Shown: positions 24,815-32,884 of the stretch, one piece after another
Layout of the letters: every line of letters begins with the position of its first letter
Numbering within the stretch: the stretch's first letter is position 1
Notes under the pieces: model-generated
Told to the model about the DNA's origin: nothing
The model's input: only the letters and a program-made list of their open reading frames with translations
The model's database searches: none
Translations under genes and position numbers: made by a program
Assembly (NCBI GenBank): GCA_946482545.1
Contig: CAMLRX010000038.1
Span: forward strand, 1 to 37,466
Direction: 5' to 3'
Source of the DNA: an uncultured Flavihumibacter sp.
GTDB lineage: Bacteria > Bacteroidota > Bacteroidia > Chitinophagales > Chitinophagaceae
Length of the DNA: 37,466 nt

Positions 24815-25990
24815 TTATTTGTCGTTACCGAAGAATGTCATTTCGGAAATATGAGCTGCCTGTCCTCCCTTACCGATCCAGGTATCCAATACGCGGATGC
24901 GGATGTAACGCACTGCCGGCGCGGACAGTGGCACGTTGAACTCTTCTCCTCTTGCCGCAGCGGCAACGTCTTCTGTGGAGTTCATGCCGGTAGGCTGACC
25001 TGAAGGCTTCACAGAAGTACAGGTAGTGAGTTTCACCCAGTTGTTCCAACTGCCGTCGGATGGCGGCGCCACTGAACCCCACACTTCATAATTTTTAGGA
25101 TTACCGTGGTTGTAAATCCATACCCCCTGGCGCTGCCAGGCTGTAAAGCGACTGAGCTTCGCCGTTACCCCCAGGTCGAAAGTGATGTGCATCGGCATCG
25201 GTGCATCGGCGGAGTGCCACATGTTGCCTTCGGCACTGATCACACCATTCCACAAGTTGGGAATCGGCAATCCCCATCCATCGGGCACATCACCGGGAAG
25301 GATCACGGAGCGGAATTTTGATTTATCCAGTTCTCTTTCAAAAATCGGCGTTAGGGAAGCGAAACTCGTATCGGTGCGGTTGTCCCACCTGTCGCGGATG
25401 TACACGGCGAACTCTGTTGGCTCAGAGGCGAAACCCCGGGAAGTGAAGTTGCCTTCTTTCAGTTTTGAATAGAATGTTTCGTACAAACTGAATACTCCGG
25501 TAGAATCCTTGTAACATACCACAATTGCAAGATCAGCTTCAGTAGGATTTAAAAAGCGGATGTTCACGCCGCCGAAATCTTCCTGCAGCACAAGCGATTT
25601 ATATACCTCATAAATAGGCGGTGCTTCAGCTTTTACGGCGATTTCCACCGGCTCCGATTTATTTTCAGCCCTGTTCACCGCATATAGTTTCAGCGTATAG
25701 GTCGCCGTATCGGCGAAACCTTCCACCGTGAGCGTATTGGTGTAATAGGAAGCTTTTTTATTCACCTCCTTGCCATACTTATCGGTATAACTTGCCAATA
25801 CATACAACAGGTCTTTGTTGGCGGGAAGCGAGTAGGTGAGCTTCACCGCTCCGGGCATACTTTCGTAAGCCACGTTGAAAACCTTATCCGGCTTTCCTGT
25901 GCCGGATTCTATGGGCAGTCGTTCATCTTCTTTGGTGCAGGCCGCGGCCAGTAAGATGACAAGCATATTCACTAAAAATATCTTTTTCAT
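24815..25990 (-). CDS. DUF4959/DUF5000-type PUL surface lipoprotein
   Basis: This 391-aa protein has an SPII signal with Cys18 (MLVILLAAAC) followed by TKEDE, an acidic surface-export signature. Fibronectin-like segments (VFNVAYESMPGAVKLTYSLP, TYTLKLYAVNRAENKS) match DUF4959. The C-terminal half (MPMHITFDLGVTAKLSRFTA, NYEVWGS, VRYIRIRVLDTWIG) is an F5/8-type discoidin-like carbohydrate-binding domain as in DUF5000. It is 18 bp from genes on both sides, directly after susD. Expected to bind the PUL's polysaccharide at the cell surface. The ligand is not determined. Confidence 0.87.
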   Translation of the reverse strand: MKKIFLVNMLVILLAAACTKEDERLPIESGTGKPDKVFNVAYESMPGAVKLTYSLPANKDLLYVLASYTDKYGKEVNKKASYYTNTLTVEGFADTATYTLKLYAVNRAENKSEPVEIAVKAEAPPIYEVYKSLVLQEDFGGVNIRFLNPTEADLAIVVCYKDSTGVFSLYETFYSKLKEGNFTSRGFASEPTEFAVYIRDRWDNRTDTSFASLTPIFERELDKSKFRSVILPGDVPDGWGLPIPNLWNGVISAEGNMWHSADAPMPMHITFDLGVTAKLSRFTAWQRQGVWIYNHGNPKNYEVWGSVAPPSDGSWNNWVKLTTCTSVKPSGQPTGMNSTEDVAAAARGEEFNVPLSAPAVRYIRIRVLDTWIGKGGQAAHISEMTFFGNDK

Positions 25991-26008
25991 ATTTCAGTAT
26001 TTTGAAGA

Positions 26009-27898
26009 TTACCATCCGGGGTTTTGAACCAGGTTGGGGTTAACGATCAGGTTGTACTCACGGATGGGCCAGAAATAATCTCTTGGTGCGGTGAAACGCT
26101 GGTTGAACAACAGTTTTTTCCTGTAGTAAGCTGTTGCGTCTTCCTGTTCAATATCCCATCCGTATACTTGCGCGTTCAATACTTCCGCGGCTTTTTTCCA
26201 CCTGCGGAGGTCCCAGAAACGCGTTCCCTCGAAAGCCAGTTCCACGGTTCTTTCCTGGTGAATGATGGCACGCAGCCCTTCTTTGGTGGTGTATTTGGTG
26301 GGATTGGAAGAATACTGTGTCCATGATTCCTCCACAGTTTTCAATCCGCCACGTTTGCGTACTTCGTTGATGTAGAAATAAGCTTCGGCAGTTGGTCCGG
26401 CCGATTCATTGAGCGCTTCGGCATACATCAGATAAAGATCCGCGAGGCGGATGATGGGCCAGGCATAACGTTCTATGGCGATGCCCTGTCCCGATTGTAT
26501 CACGAACTTCCAGTTGGCGAGTTTTTTAGGAAAGTACCCGGTAATGGAGTAACCGAATGCGGCTTTCCTGGATTGCGATTGTCCCGACCTGGCCTGTACT
26601 TTCCAGGTGCCATTCTGCATGTACCATAATCCGCCGTCGAAGCCGAGGTTGGCATAGAAGCGCGGTTCCCTGTTGAAATGGAGCCCTACGGTGGTATAGC
26701 CTTCCTGCACATGGTTCTTTTCCGCGCTCACAGCGGTCCTGAGCGTATAACGATCGGCGTAGTTCCAGGTTTTATCTTCATTGATGGGTACGCCTTTGTC
26801 GGTGTAGAACGACTCCGCCATCCGCATTGTGGGTGCGATTTGTCCGTAAGTCTGTTCGTTACCGGGATAAGCCGGATTCAACCTGGGAATGGCCTGTTGC
26901 TGAATATCCGTTCCGGGTGCGATGGTATAACCCCAGATCACTTCCGAGTTCCATCTTTCAGAAAAAGCATTGCGTATGCTCATTTCCCGTCGGATGGTGT
27001 CATTTACGTTCACCAGGTTGGTATCGAACTCATACAATTTGATGTCGGCCTGTGCGCAGGCATCGATAGCGGCCTTGCATGCTTCAGCGGCCTTTGTCCA
27101 TTTGGTGGCATCGTAAGTGCCATTCACCAGGGGATCACCGGCTTTGTTCTTCAGGGTACTGAAATCGTTGTTGCCGTTGAACAAGGGGCTGGCCGCGGCC
27201 AGCAGGATACGCGCTTTGATGGCCAGCGCTACGGGTTTGGAAATACGACCGAGTTCAGCCGTCTTGTTGGTGATGATCAGGGGCAGATCAGCCGCGGCTG
27301 TATCCATCAGTGCGGCGGCATATTGAAACACGGAATCCACCGGCACCCTTTCCACCCGCACCTCTTCTGTAGTGGCATCGATGGCGAGGTTGGTACGGAT
27401 CAGCGGAACGGGACCATACATTCTCAGGAGGTAGAAATGATAGTAAGCTTTCAGGAACTTCACTTCAGCAATCCACCTGGCTTTCATGGAAGGATCGAGG
27501 TCCACCACTTTGTCTACGTTCTCCAGGAATATATTACAATCCCGGATCGCCCTGAACAGCGGTTTCCCGGATACAAGTCCATCCCAGTAATTGAATTTGG
27601 GGTATACTTTTCCCTGGTTGCCGCGCGCCATGTCCTGCGGTTCAAAAGGCAACCGGCTTAACGTGGTGATGGGCCAGTAGGTCCACATTTCATCTCCGCC
27701 GAGGAGCGCCGGGTTTTCGTAAATATTGTTTTCCTGCGGAAGGAAAGAGTAACAGGTGAAAAGGTATTTTTCCGCTTCGTTCCGGTTGGCGAAAGCGTTA
27801 TCGATCGTTGCAATATTGTCTGGAACAATATCCAGGTATCCTTTGCACGAACTGAAAAAAGCCGATATTGATAATATAGCGATGAGCGTTCTTTTCAT
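26009..27898 (-). CDS. SusD/RagB-family outer-membrane lipoprotein
   Basis: This 629-aa protein has an SPII signal with Cys18 (LSISAFFSSC) and then KGYLDIVPDN, the standard SusD start. Helical TPR-like segments (WIAEVKFLKAYYHFYLLRMY, AALMDTAAADLPL) and the C-terminal signature YLMYAEALNESAG, INEVRKRGGL, IIHQERTVELAFEGTRFWDLRRW are diagnostic for SusD. The protein forms a lid on the SusC transporter and captures glycan. It follows susC by 10 bp. Length is within the range for large SusD members. Confidence 0.97.
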   Translation of the reverse strand: MKRTLIAILSISAFFSSCKGYLDIVPDNIATIDNAFANRNEAEKYLFTCYSFLPQENNIYENPALLGGDEMWTYWPITTLSRLPFEPQDMARGNQGKVYPKFNYWDGLVSGKPLFRAIRDCNIFLENVDKVVDLDPSMKARWIAEVKFLKAYYHFYLLRMYGPVPLIRTNLAIDATTEEVRVERVPVDSVFQYAAALMDTAAADLPLIITNKTAELGRISKPVALAIKARILLAAASPLFNGNNDFSTLKNKAGDPLVNGTYDATKWTKAAEACKAAIDACAQADIKLYEFDTNLVNVNDTIRREMSIRNAFSERWNSEVIWGYTIAPGTDIQQQAIPRLNPAYPGNEQTYGQIAPTMRMAESFYTDKGVPINEDKTWNYADRYTLRTAVSAEKNHVQEGYTTVGLHFNREPRFYANLGFDGGLWYMQNGTWKVQARSGQSQSRKAAFGYSITGYFPKKLANWKFVIQSGQGIAIERYAWPIIRLADLYLMYAEALNESAGPTAEAYFYINEVRKRGGLKTVEESWTQYSSNPTKYTTKEGLRAIIHQERTVELAFEGTRFWDLRRWKKAAEVLNAQVYGWDIEQEDATAYYRKKLLFNQRFTAPRDYFWPIREYNLIVNPNLVQNPGW

Positions 27899-27908
27899 GA
27901 CTTTGTTT

Positions 27909-30900
27909 TTAGAATCCGAGTAATACGCCTATGTTAACCACTTTCTGAATGGGATACCCCAGGCCATTGCCGCCCATTTCAATATCCCAGAGTTTGAAGG
28001 CGCTGAAATTAAGCAGGTTCGTGCCGCTCACGTAAAAGCGCGCAGTGTTGAGGTAAGCCTTGGAAGCGATTTTCTTCGGCAGGGAATAACCCAGCTCCAC
28101 ATTCTTCAGGCGCAGGAAAGCACCGTTGCGCATGAACCAGGTGTTCCACTGCGTGTTGTTGCTGACCGCGTTGGGGCTCAGTCTTGGCCAAAGCGCATAC
28201 AGGTCGTTGTTATCTTCCGACCAGTGGTCATCGGCATAAGCCTTCAGCAACGCCTGTTGGTTGTAAAAAGGTGAAGTAGCGGTAGGATCGATCCAGAAAG
28301 AGGACCTTGCTGATCCCTGGAAGAACATGGACACATCAAAACTCTTGTAGCCCGTGGAAAATCCAAATCCATAGATGATTTCCGGCACAGTGGGGTAACC
28401 GATAGGAACAATGTCCAGGTCGGTGATTTCTCCGTCACCGTTTACATCCCTGTACTTGATATCACCTGCCATGTATTCACCATAGTTCTGCCTTGGTGCG
28501 TTGGCTACTTCATGTTCGTCTACAAAAAGGCGTTCGGCTACAAAACCAAAAATCTGGTTGATTGATCTTCCGATGCGGTACTTATAAGGCTCGTTGTACG
28601 CGGGCTCTTCGTATTTGGTGAATTTGCTTTTAGCGAAGGTGAAGTTACCGTTTGCCTGCAGCCATACGCCGGAAGCGAAACTCTTGTTATAACTGGCCTG
28701 CACTTCCACACCATTGGAACGGGCTTCACCGAGGTTGGCGCTGATGCCCGCTGAAAGCCCCATGGTGGAAGGAATAAATGCGCGGTTCAGGAGAATGTTG
28801 TCACGGTTTTGTACGAAGTAGTCCACATTCAGCGTGAAGTCGTTGAAGAGGCCCAGTTCCATGCCAAGTGATAAAGATTTTGCGCGCTCCCAGGTAATGT
28901 CTTCATTATTGTACCTGTTTACGGTGATGCCGTTTCTGTAGTAACCGAAGTTCTCGCCGAAAGTAGCGCCCACCGCGCCATCGTTCATGTTCACTTCCGA
29001 GAGGTAGAAGAACCTGTCTGAAGCGCTGCCGATGGCGTCGTTACCCACCAATCCGTAGGTAGCTTTGAACTTCAACCTGGAGATGGTGCTCAGCAAAGGC
29101 TCCCAGAACTTTTCGTTGGAGATGAAATACCCCACACCAGCCGCCGGGAAGAAGCCATAACGTTCTGTTTTGTAAAACCGCTCAGATCCGTTGTACCCGA
29201 AGTTAAATTCCGCCAGGTACCGGTTGTCGTACCCATACGTAAAACGGCCGGACACCCCCTGGTTACGGTACGGCAGCGACTGCTGCAGTGTGCCCTGGTT
29301 GGCGAACAACTGGTGGCGCTTCATGTACACCAGCAAACCGGTAACATCGTGGTTGCCAAACTTTGTATTGTAGTTCAGCGCGGATTCAAGATAAGCGGTG
29401 GTATTGATTTCTTTCGGTCCTTCAGAATAGTTCAGGTATTCCGTAGCGCTGTTTTCATTCAACAATTTCAGGGTGTAAATATCCTTCTGCCTGTCGTAGT
29501 AAGAAACTGAATAGAAGAAGGGGTTGTACGCACGGCTTACATCAAAATAAGAGTACCTGGAAGTATTGAACAATGCTCTTGCCGACAATCCTTTTATAAC
29601 GAAGCCGAGGTCCTGTTTCAGTTCAGCCTGGGCGTTCATGGTGGAACGCGCGTAATCTTTATACCCGCGAACGAGGTCGGCGTACGGATTGATAAGCAAA
29701 GATCCGTCGGCGTTACCGAACAACGGATGGTTTACCCGGGGCATGATATCGGAAGGATAATATGCGGGAAACAATACCGGGTTGGAGCGCATAATTTTAC
29801 TGTACACGCCTGCTCCGCCATCTATCGGGCCACGGTAATCATCGAAGGTGCCGGTGAGCCGCACAATTACTTCGGTGGTCTTAGTCATGTTGATGTTCAC
29901 GTTCGACCGGAGCTGATAAGTTTTCAACTTGATGTTGTTGTTGAAATTGTTCATCTTCTCCACTTTCAGGATACCATTGTCCTGGTTGAAAGATCCGGCG
30001 ATATAATACCTGGCAACTTTTCCACCGCCGCTGGCGTTGAAGTTCAGGCGCTGGTTATTGGTCTGCCGTTTAATCAGTTGCGACATCCAATCGTTGGCGG
30101 GATATACATAAGGATCGGTGCCTGCTATGGTATTGTCGATCTTATTCTGAGCATAAGGCAATATGCCAAGCCGGTTCCGGGTAAGTACCGCTTCGTTTTC
30201 GAGTTGCATGTAGGTAACCGGGTCGGCGAGTTCCACATCTTTCGTATTGGAAGAGGTAGAGTTTTCGAAGCGGATGGATACGCGTGCGGGTCCTTCTTTA
30301 CCGGATTTGGTGGTAACGAGTATCACGCCATTGGCGCCACGCGCGCCGTACAGGGCAGTAGCGGTGGCATCGCGCATGATGGAGAAGCTGGCGATATCAT
30401 CGGGTTGCATCCGTGCCAGGTCGGTAGTGGTTACTTCCACCCCATCCATCATAATGAGTGGATCTTTTTTGTAGCCGAAAGTGGTAACGCCGCGGATGAA
30501 GAAAGAAGCATTGTCCTGCCCCGGTTCACCTGTCCGCTGGTAAGCGATTACACCGGCCAGTCTTCCGGCCAGTGCGGTGGTCAGGTTGCTGGACGGCACT
30601 TTCAGGTCGCCCGGATCGATCGTGGTGATGGCGCTCACCATACTCGATTTTTTCTGTCTCCCGAAAGCGACCACCGCCACATCTTCCATTTCATTGCCGA
30701 GGGCGGTCATCTGAATGGTGGCGGGCTTTCCTTTTTCAACTACCTGTATTTTATTCATGTAGCCTACACGGGAGAATTCCAGGGTAACACGGTCTCCTGA
30801 TACATCCAGTTCAAAATAGCCGTCATCATCAGAGCTTCCACCCTGAAGGCTTCCCTTGATGGAGATGGTTACACGGGCCAACTTCTCTCCGGAAGCGCTG

Positions 30901-31034
30901 TCGGTTACAACGCCACTGAATTTAGCGGGGGATTGTGCCATGATGGTCTGGCAGAAAAGCAGCATGCAGAAAAGAAAGGAAATGGCTTTCCCAATGGGGA
31001 CGAAGTGGCCCCAACGGTGTTTCAATCGAAGCAT
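27909..31034 (-). CDS. SusC/RagA-family TonB-linked outer-membrane transporter
   Basis: This 1041-aa protein has a signal segment (ISFLFCMLLFCQTIMAQ). A carboxypeptidase-regulatory-like domain at about 38-115 (SGVVTDSASGEKLARVTISI) precedes a plug domain at about 125-240 (NLTTALAGRLAGVIAYQRTG, IMRDATATALYGARGANGVI). The long 22-strand-type barrel ends with an aromatic residue (VVNIGVLLGF). It imports oligosaccharides using TonB energy together with SusD. No STN/FecR signalling domain is present, so control by an anti-sigma factor is unlikely; the nearby AraC regulator is the candidate. It follows the mutarotase gene by 161 bp. Confidence 0.97.
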   Translation of the reverse strand: MLRLKHRWGHFVPIGKAISFLFCMLLFCQTIMAQSPAKFSGVVTDSASGEKLARVTISIKGSLQGGSSDDDGYFELDVSGDRVTLEFSRVGYMNKIQVVEKGKPATIQMTALGNEMEDVAVVAFGRQKKSSMVSAITTIDPGDLKVPSSNLTTALAGRLAGVIAYQRTGEPGQDNASFFIRGVTTFGYKKDPLIMMDGVEVTTTDLARMQPDDIASFSIMRDATATALYGARGANGVILVTTKSGKEGPARVSIRFENSTSSNTKDVELADPVTYMQLENEAVLTRNRLGILPYAQNKIDNTIAGTDPYVYPANDWMSQLIKRQTNNQRLNFNASGGGKVARYYIAGSFNQDNGILKVEKMNNFNNNIKLKTYQLRSNVNINMTKTTEVIVRLTGTFDDYRGPIDGGAGVYSKIMRSNPVLFPAYYPSDIMPRVNHPLFGNADGSLLINPYADLVRGYKDYARSTMNAQAELKQDLGFVIKGLSARALFNTSRYSYFDVSRAYNPFFYSVSYYDRQKDIYTLKLLNENSATEYLNYSEGPKEINTTAYLESALNYNTKFGNHDVTGLLVYMKRHQLFANQGTLQQSLPYRNQGVSGRFTYGYDNRYLAEFNFGYNGSERFYKTERYGFFPAAGVGYFISNEKFWEPLLSTISRLKFKATYGLVGNDAIGSASDRFFYLSEVNMNDGAVGATFGENFGYYRNGITVNRYNNEDITWERAKSLSLGMELGLFNDFTLNVDYFVQNRDNILLNRAFIPSTMGLSAGISANLGEARSNGVEVQASYNKSFASGVWLQANGNFTFAKSKFTKYEEPAYNEPYKYRIGRSINQIFGFVAERLFVDEHEVANAPRQNYGEYMAGDIKYRDVNGDGEITDLDIVPIGYPTVPEIIYGFGFSTGYKSFDVSMFFQGSARSSFWIDPTATSPFYNQQALLKAYADDHWSEDNNDLYALWPRLSPNAVSNNTQWNTWFMRNGAFLRLKNVELGYSLPKKIASKAYLNTARFYVSGTNLLNFSAFKLWDIEMGGNGLGYPIQKVVNIGVLLGF

Positions 31035-31109
31035 ACGTTAGACTTTGGTTTTTAAAGCGTTCGGAGCAGCTCCCGTTCGCAGGTTTTAAATATGGGTGTA
31101 TTCATCACA

Positions 31110-31137
31110 TCCGCTGAGGATTAACAACATCAGCGGA
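31110..31137. promoter_or_regulatory. Inverted repeat upstream of susC
   Basis: An 8-bp perfect inverted repeat TCCGCTGA/TCAGCGGA (31110-31117 with 31130-31137) with a 12-nt spacer lies 76 bp before the susC start codon. It could be an operator or an RNA hairpin in the leader. Confidence 0.45.
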
Positions 31138-31162
31138 CAACTTAAAATCCCTTCTGAAGGTA

Positions 31163-31180
31163 ACGGATTTGTATATCCGT
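31163..31180. promoter_or_regulatory. Short hairpin just after the mutarotase gene
   Basis: A 6-bp ACGGAT/ATCCGT stem with a 6-nt loop lies 15 nt downstream of the mutarotase stop codon. Together with the palindrome CCTTCTGAAGG at 31150-31160 and the larger inverted repeat at 31110-31137, it makes this gap hairpin-rich. Confidence 0.35.
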
Positions 31181-31195
31181 AAATGGATAAGCTTA

Positions 31196-31555
31196 TTACC
31201 CTACCGGTTCATGTAATGGTTCCAGCGCGTAAATCCTGTTCATAATATGCCATTTCTCCCCCTCTTTCGCCCAGGGTAAAGGGCGCTGAAAACGCGACAT
31301 CAAACGCTCCCATTCCATCACTTTATCGTTTTCAGCATCCATCAAAGCTTTTCTTTCAAAACAAAAACCATCAACGGTTTCCATGATCATGAACAACCGG
31401 TTTCCAGTACAATATATCTCCATCTGAAGTACTCCGGCATCCCTGATGCTTTGTTGTACTTCAGGCCAGGCGTTTTCAGCTTTGTGCCATGTATGATAGG
31501 ATTCAATGAGTTCCTTATCTTCTTTCAGATCAAGCGCCAGGCAATATCTTTTCAT
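31196..31555 (-). CDS. L-rhamnose mutarotase-family protein
   Basis: This 119-aa protein belongs to the RhaM/DUF718 fold, small ferredoxin-like enzymes that interconvert alpha and beta anomers of L-rhamnose or related sugars. Supporting features are the YHxWHKxENAWPEVQQSIRDAG block (His and Trp-Pro-Glu as in the family), the strand MEIYCTGNRLFMIMETVD, and the C-terminal MNRIYAL strand. Length is typical. It lies at the head of the PUL operon, 161 bp before susC, so it probably handles a sugar released by the PUL enzymes. Which sugar it prefers is not evident; L-arabinose or L-rhamnose are both possible. Confidence 0.88.
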   Translation of the reverse strand: MKRYCLALDLKEDKELIESYHTWHKAENAWPEVQQSIRDAGVLQMEIYCTGNRLFMIMETVDGFCFERKALMDAENDKVMEWERLMSRFQRPLPWAKEGEKWHIMNRIYALEPLHEPVG

Positions 31556-31952
31556 TCTTAATTACATTCTTTTCTTAAACACGATGCCCCTGCAATAAGA
31601 GGACGCTCACGTTATTCCTGTTTTTCTCAACAACGTGGACACGATTACCTCCACGGTGAACGACAACGAAGTACTAATCCGATTAATAAGATCCAGCGGA
31701 CTGTGAATCCTGGTGAGGAGCCATACAGCAACCGGCAATCGTTCAGGCTGAGCTTCGCAAATAGTTATACATTCCCGCTATCTGAAAATTCTTATTTCAA
31801 ATACAGTTATCCATATCCGGTAGAACCAACGCAATGCTATCAGCATTATCAACTTTACAAAAATATTCACGCGACAGATTCTATATTTATCCTAAAAAGA
31901 CTTTCCTTTATACAAAAGAGACTTTTACTCCGCTATTCAAACGCTTGCATCT
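31556..31952. other. Divergent regulatory region of the PUL
   Basis: These 397 bp separate the minus-strand mutarotase/susCD operon from the plus-strand AraC gene. An inverted repeat CGTGGA/TCCACG (31634-31639 with 31650-31655, 10-nt spacer) is a candidate operator. A TATATTTA at 31882-31889 is one base off the -7 consensus for the AraC gene. An open frame from 31703 crosses into the AraC gene and is judged non-coding. Confidence 0.5.
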
Positions 31953-32840
31953 ATGAACAAAAGAGTATTGAAACACAGCTTCTCCCTGCTACATGTGGAC
32001 CATGTAAAGCTGAGCGTGAAGTGGAACTATCCAAACGTACTCAGCCCATATTACCGGATTTATTACATCGATGATGGAGAAGGGTATATCCAGGATGGGA
32101 AAAAGAAGATCACGCTTGAACCGGGACATCTTTATATTATTCCGAGTTTCACCTTGTGTAACCTGCGCTGCGAGTCGTTTTTAAGCCAGTACTTCATTCA
32201 CTTCTTTGAAGAATTTGCTGAAACCACCTCGTTGTTTGAGCAAAACAGGAAAGTGTTTAAAATTCCCGCAAGAGATGTTGATGTGGAAAATATCCAGCAA
32301 CTGCTGAAAATCAATCCGGGAAGGGGTATCAACAGGTCCAGCAATCCAAAAGACTACGAAAAAAAAGATTTTTACATCCACTATGAGGAACTTAATGAAA
32401 AGGTGAGTGACGCGGTTTACCTAGAAAGTCAGGGTATACTGCTGCAACTGATTTCCAGGTTCATGCATTCAAATGAATTCACAACCAGCAACGTTTCCTC
32501 CTCCCCATCTAAAATACTGGAAGCCATCAGTTATATTCATGTGAACCTGAAAGAAAACCTTACGGTGCATACGATCGCGAAAGAAGTAAACCTGCACCAC
32601 GATTACTTTTCAAGGTTATTCTTACAATTCACGGGAGAAAGGCCGCTCAACTATATTCACAACAAAAGAATACAACGCGCGCAATACCTGATTGCCACCA
32701 CCGATCTTTCTTATAATAGTATCGCGGAAGAAACCGGATTTGAAAATACTCCTTACTTTTGCAGGATCTTCAAAAAGATTACCAAGGTTACACCCGGTGA
32801 ATACAAGAAACTCAACAATGCGAGTCTTACAAGCCGTTAA
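31953..32840 (+). CDS. AraC-family regulator of the PUL
   Basis: This 295-aa protein has an N-terminal cupin-like sensing domain (YRIYYIDDGEGYIQDGKKKI, LEPGHLYIIPSFTLCNLRCE) typical of sugar-responsive AraC proteins. A C-terminal double HTH follows (NLTVHTIAKEVNLHHDYFSR; DLSYNSIAEETGFENTPYFC; VTPGEYKKL). It is divergent from the mutarotase/susCD operon and 44 bp upstream of the GH43 gene on the same strand, so it probably senses a released mono- or oligosaccharide and controls both units. The exact ligand is unknown. Confidence 0.94.
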   Translation: MNKRVLKHSFSLLHVDHVKLSVKWNYPNVLSPYYRIYYIDDGEGYIQDGKKKITLEPGHLYIIPSFTLCNLRCESFLSQYFIHFFEEFAETTSLFEQNRKVFKIPARDVDVENIQQLLKINPGRGINRSSNPKDYEKKDFYIHYEELNEKVSDAVYLESQGILLQLISRFMHSNEFTTSNVSSSPSKILEAISYIHVNLKENLTVHTIAKEVNLHHDYFSRLFLQFTGERPLNYIHNKRIQRAQYLIATTDLSYNSIAEETGFENTPYFCRIFKKITKVTPGEYKKLNNASLTSR

Positions 32841-32884
32841 CCCTTTTACATACTAATGCTTCAACCATAAAACAACACACTACA

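Noticed and set aside
26678..27661. A long plus-strand open frame opposite susD
   Set aside because: It is antisense to susD, which has full family signatures; the translated sequence shows no domain.
29727..30800. A 357-codon plus-strand open frame opposite susC
   Set aside because: It is a shadow of the susC barrel and plug coding sequence with no family signature.
31703..32074. A 123-codon frame upstream of and overlapping the PUL AraC gene
   Set aside because: It overlaps the AraC gene by over 100 bp in another frame, and its product is low-complexity in aromatic residues with no signal or domain.
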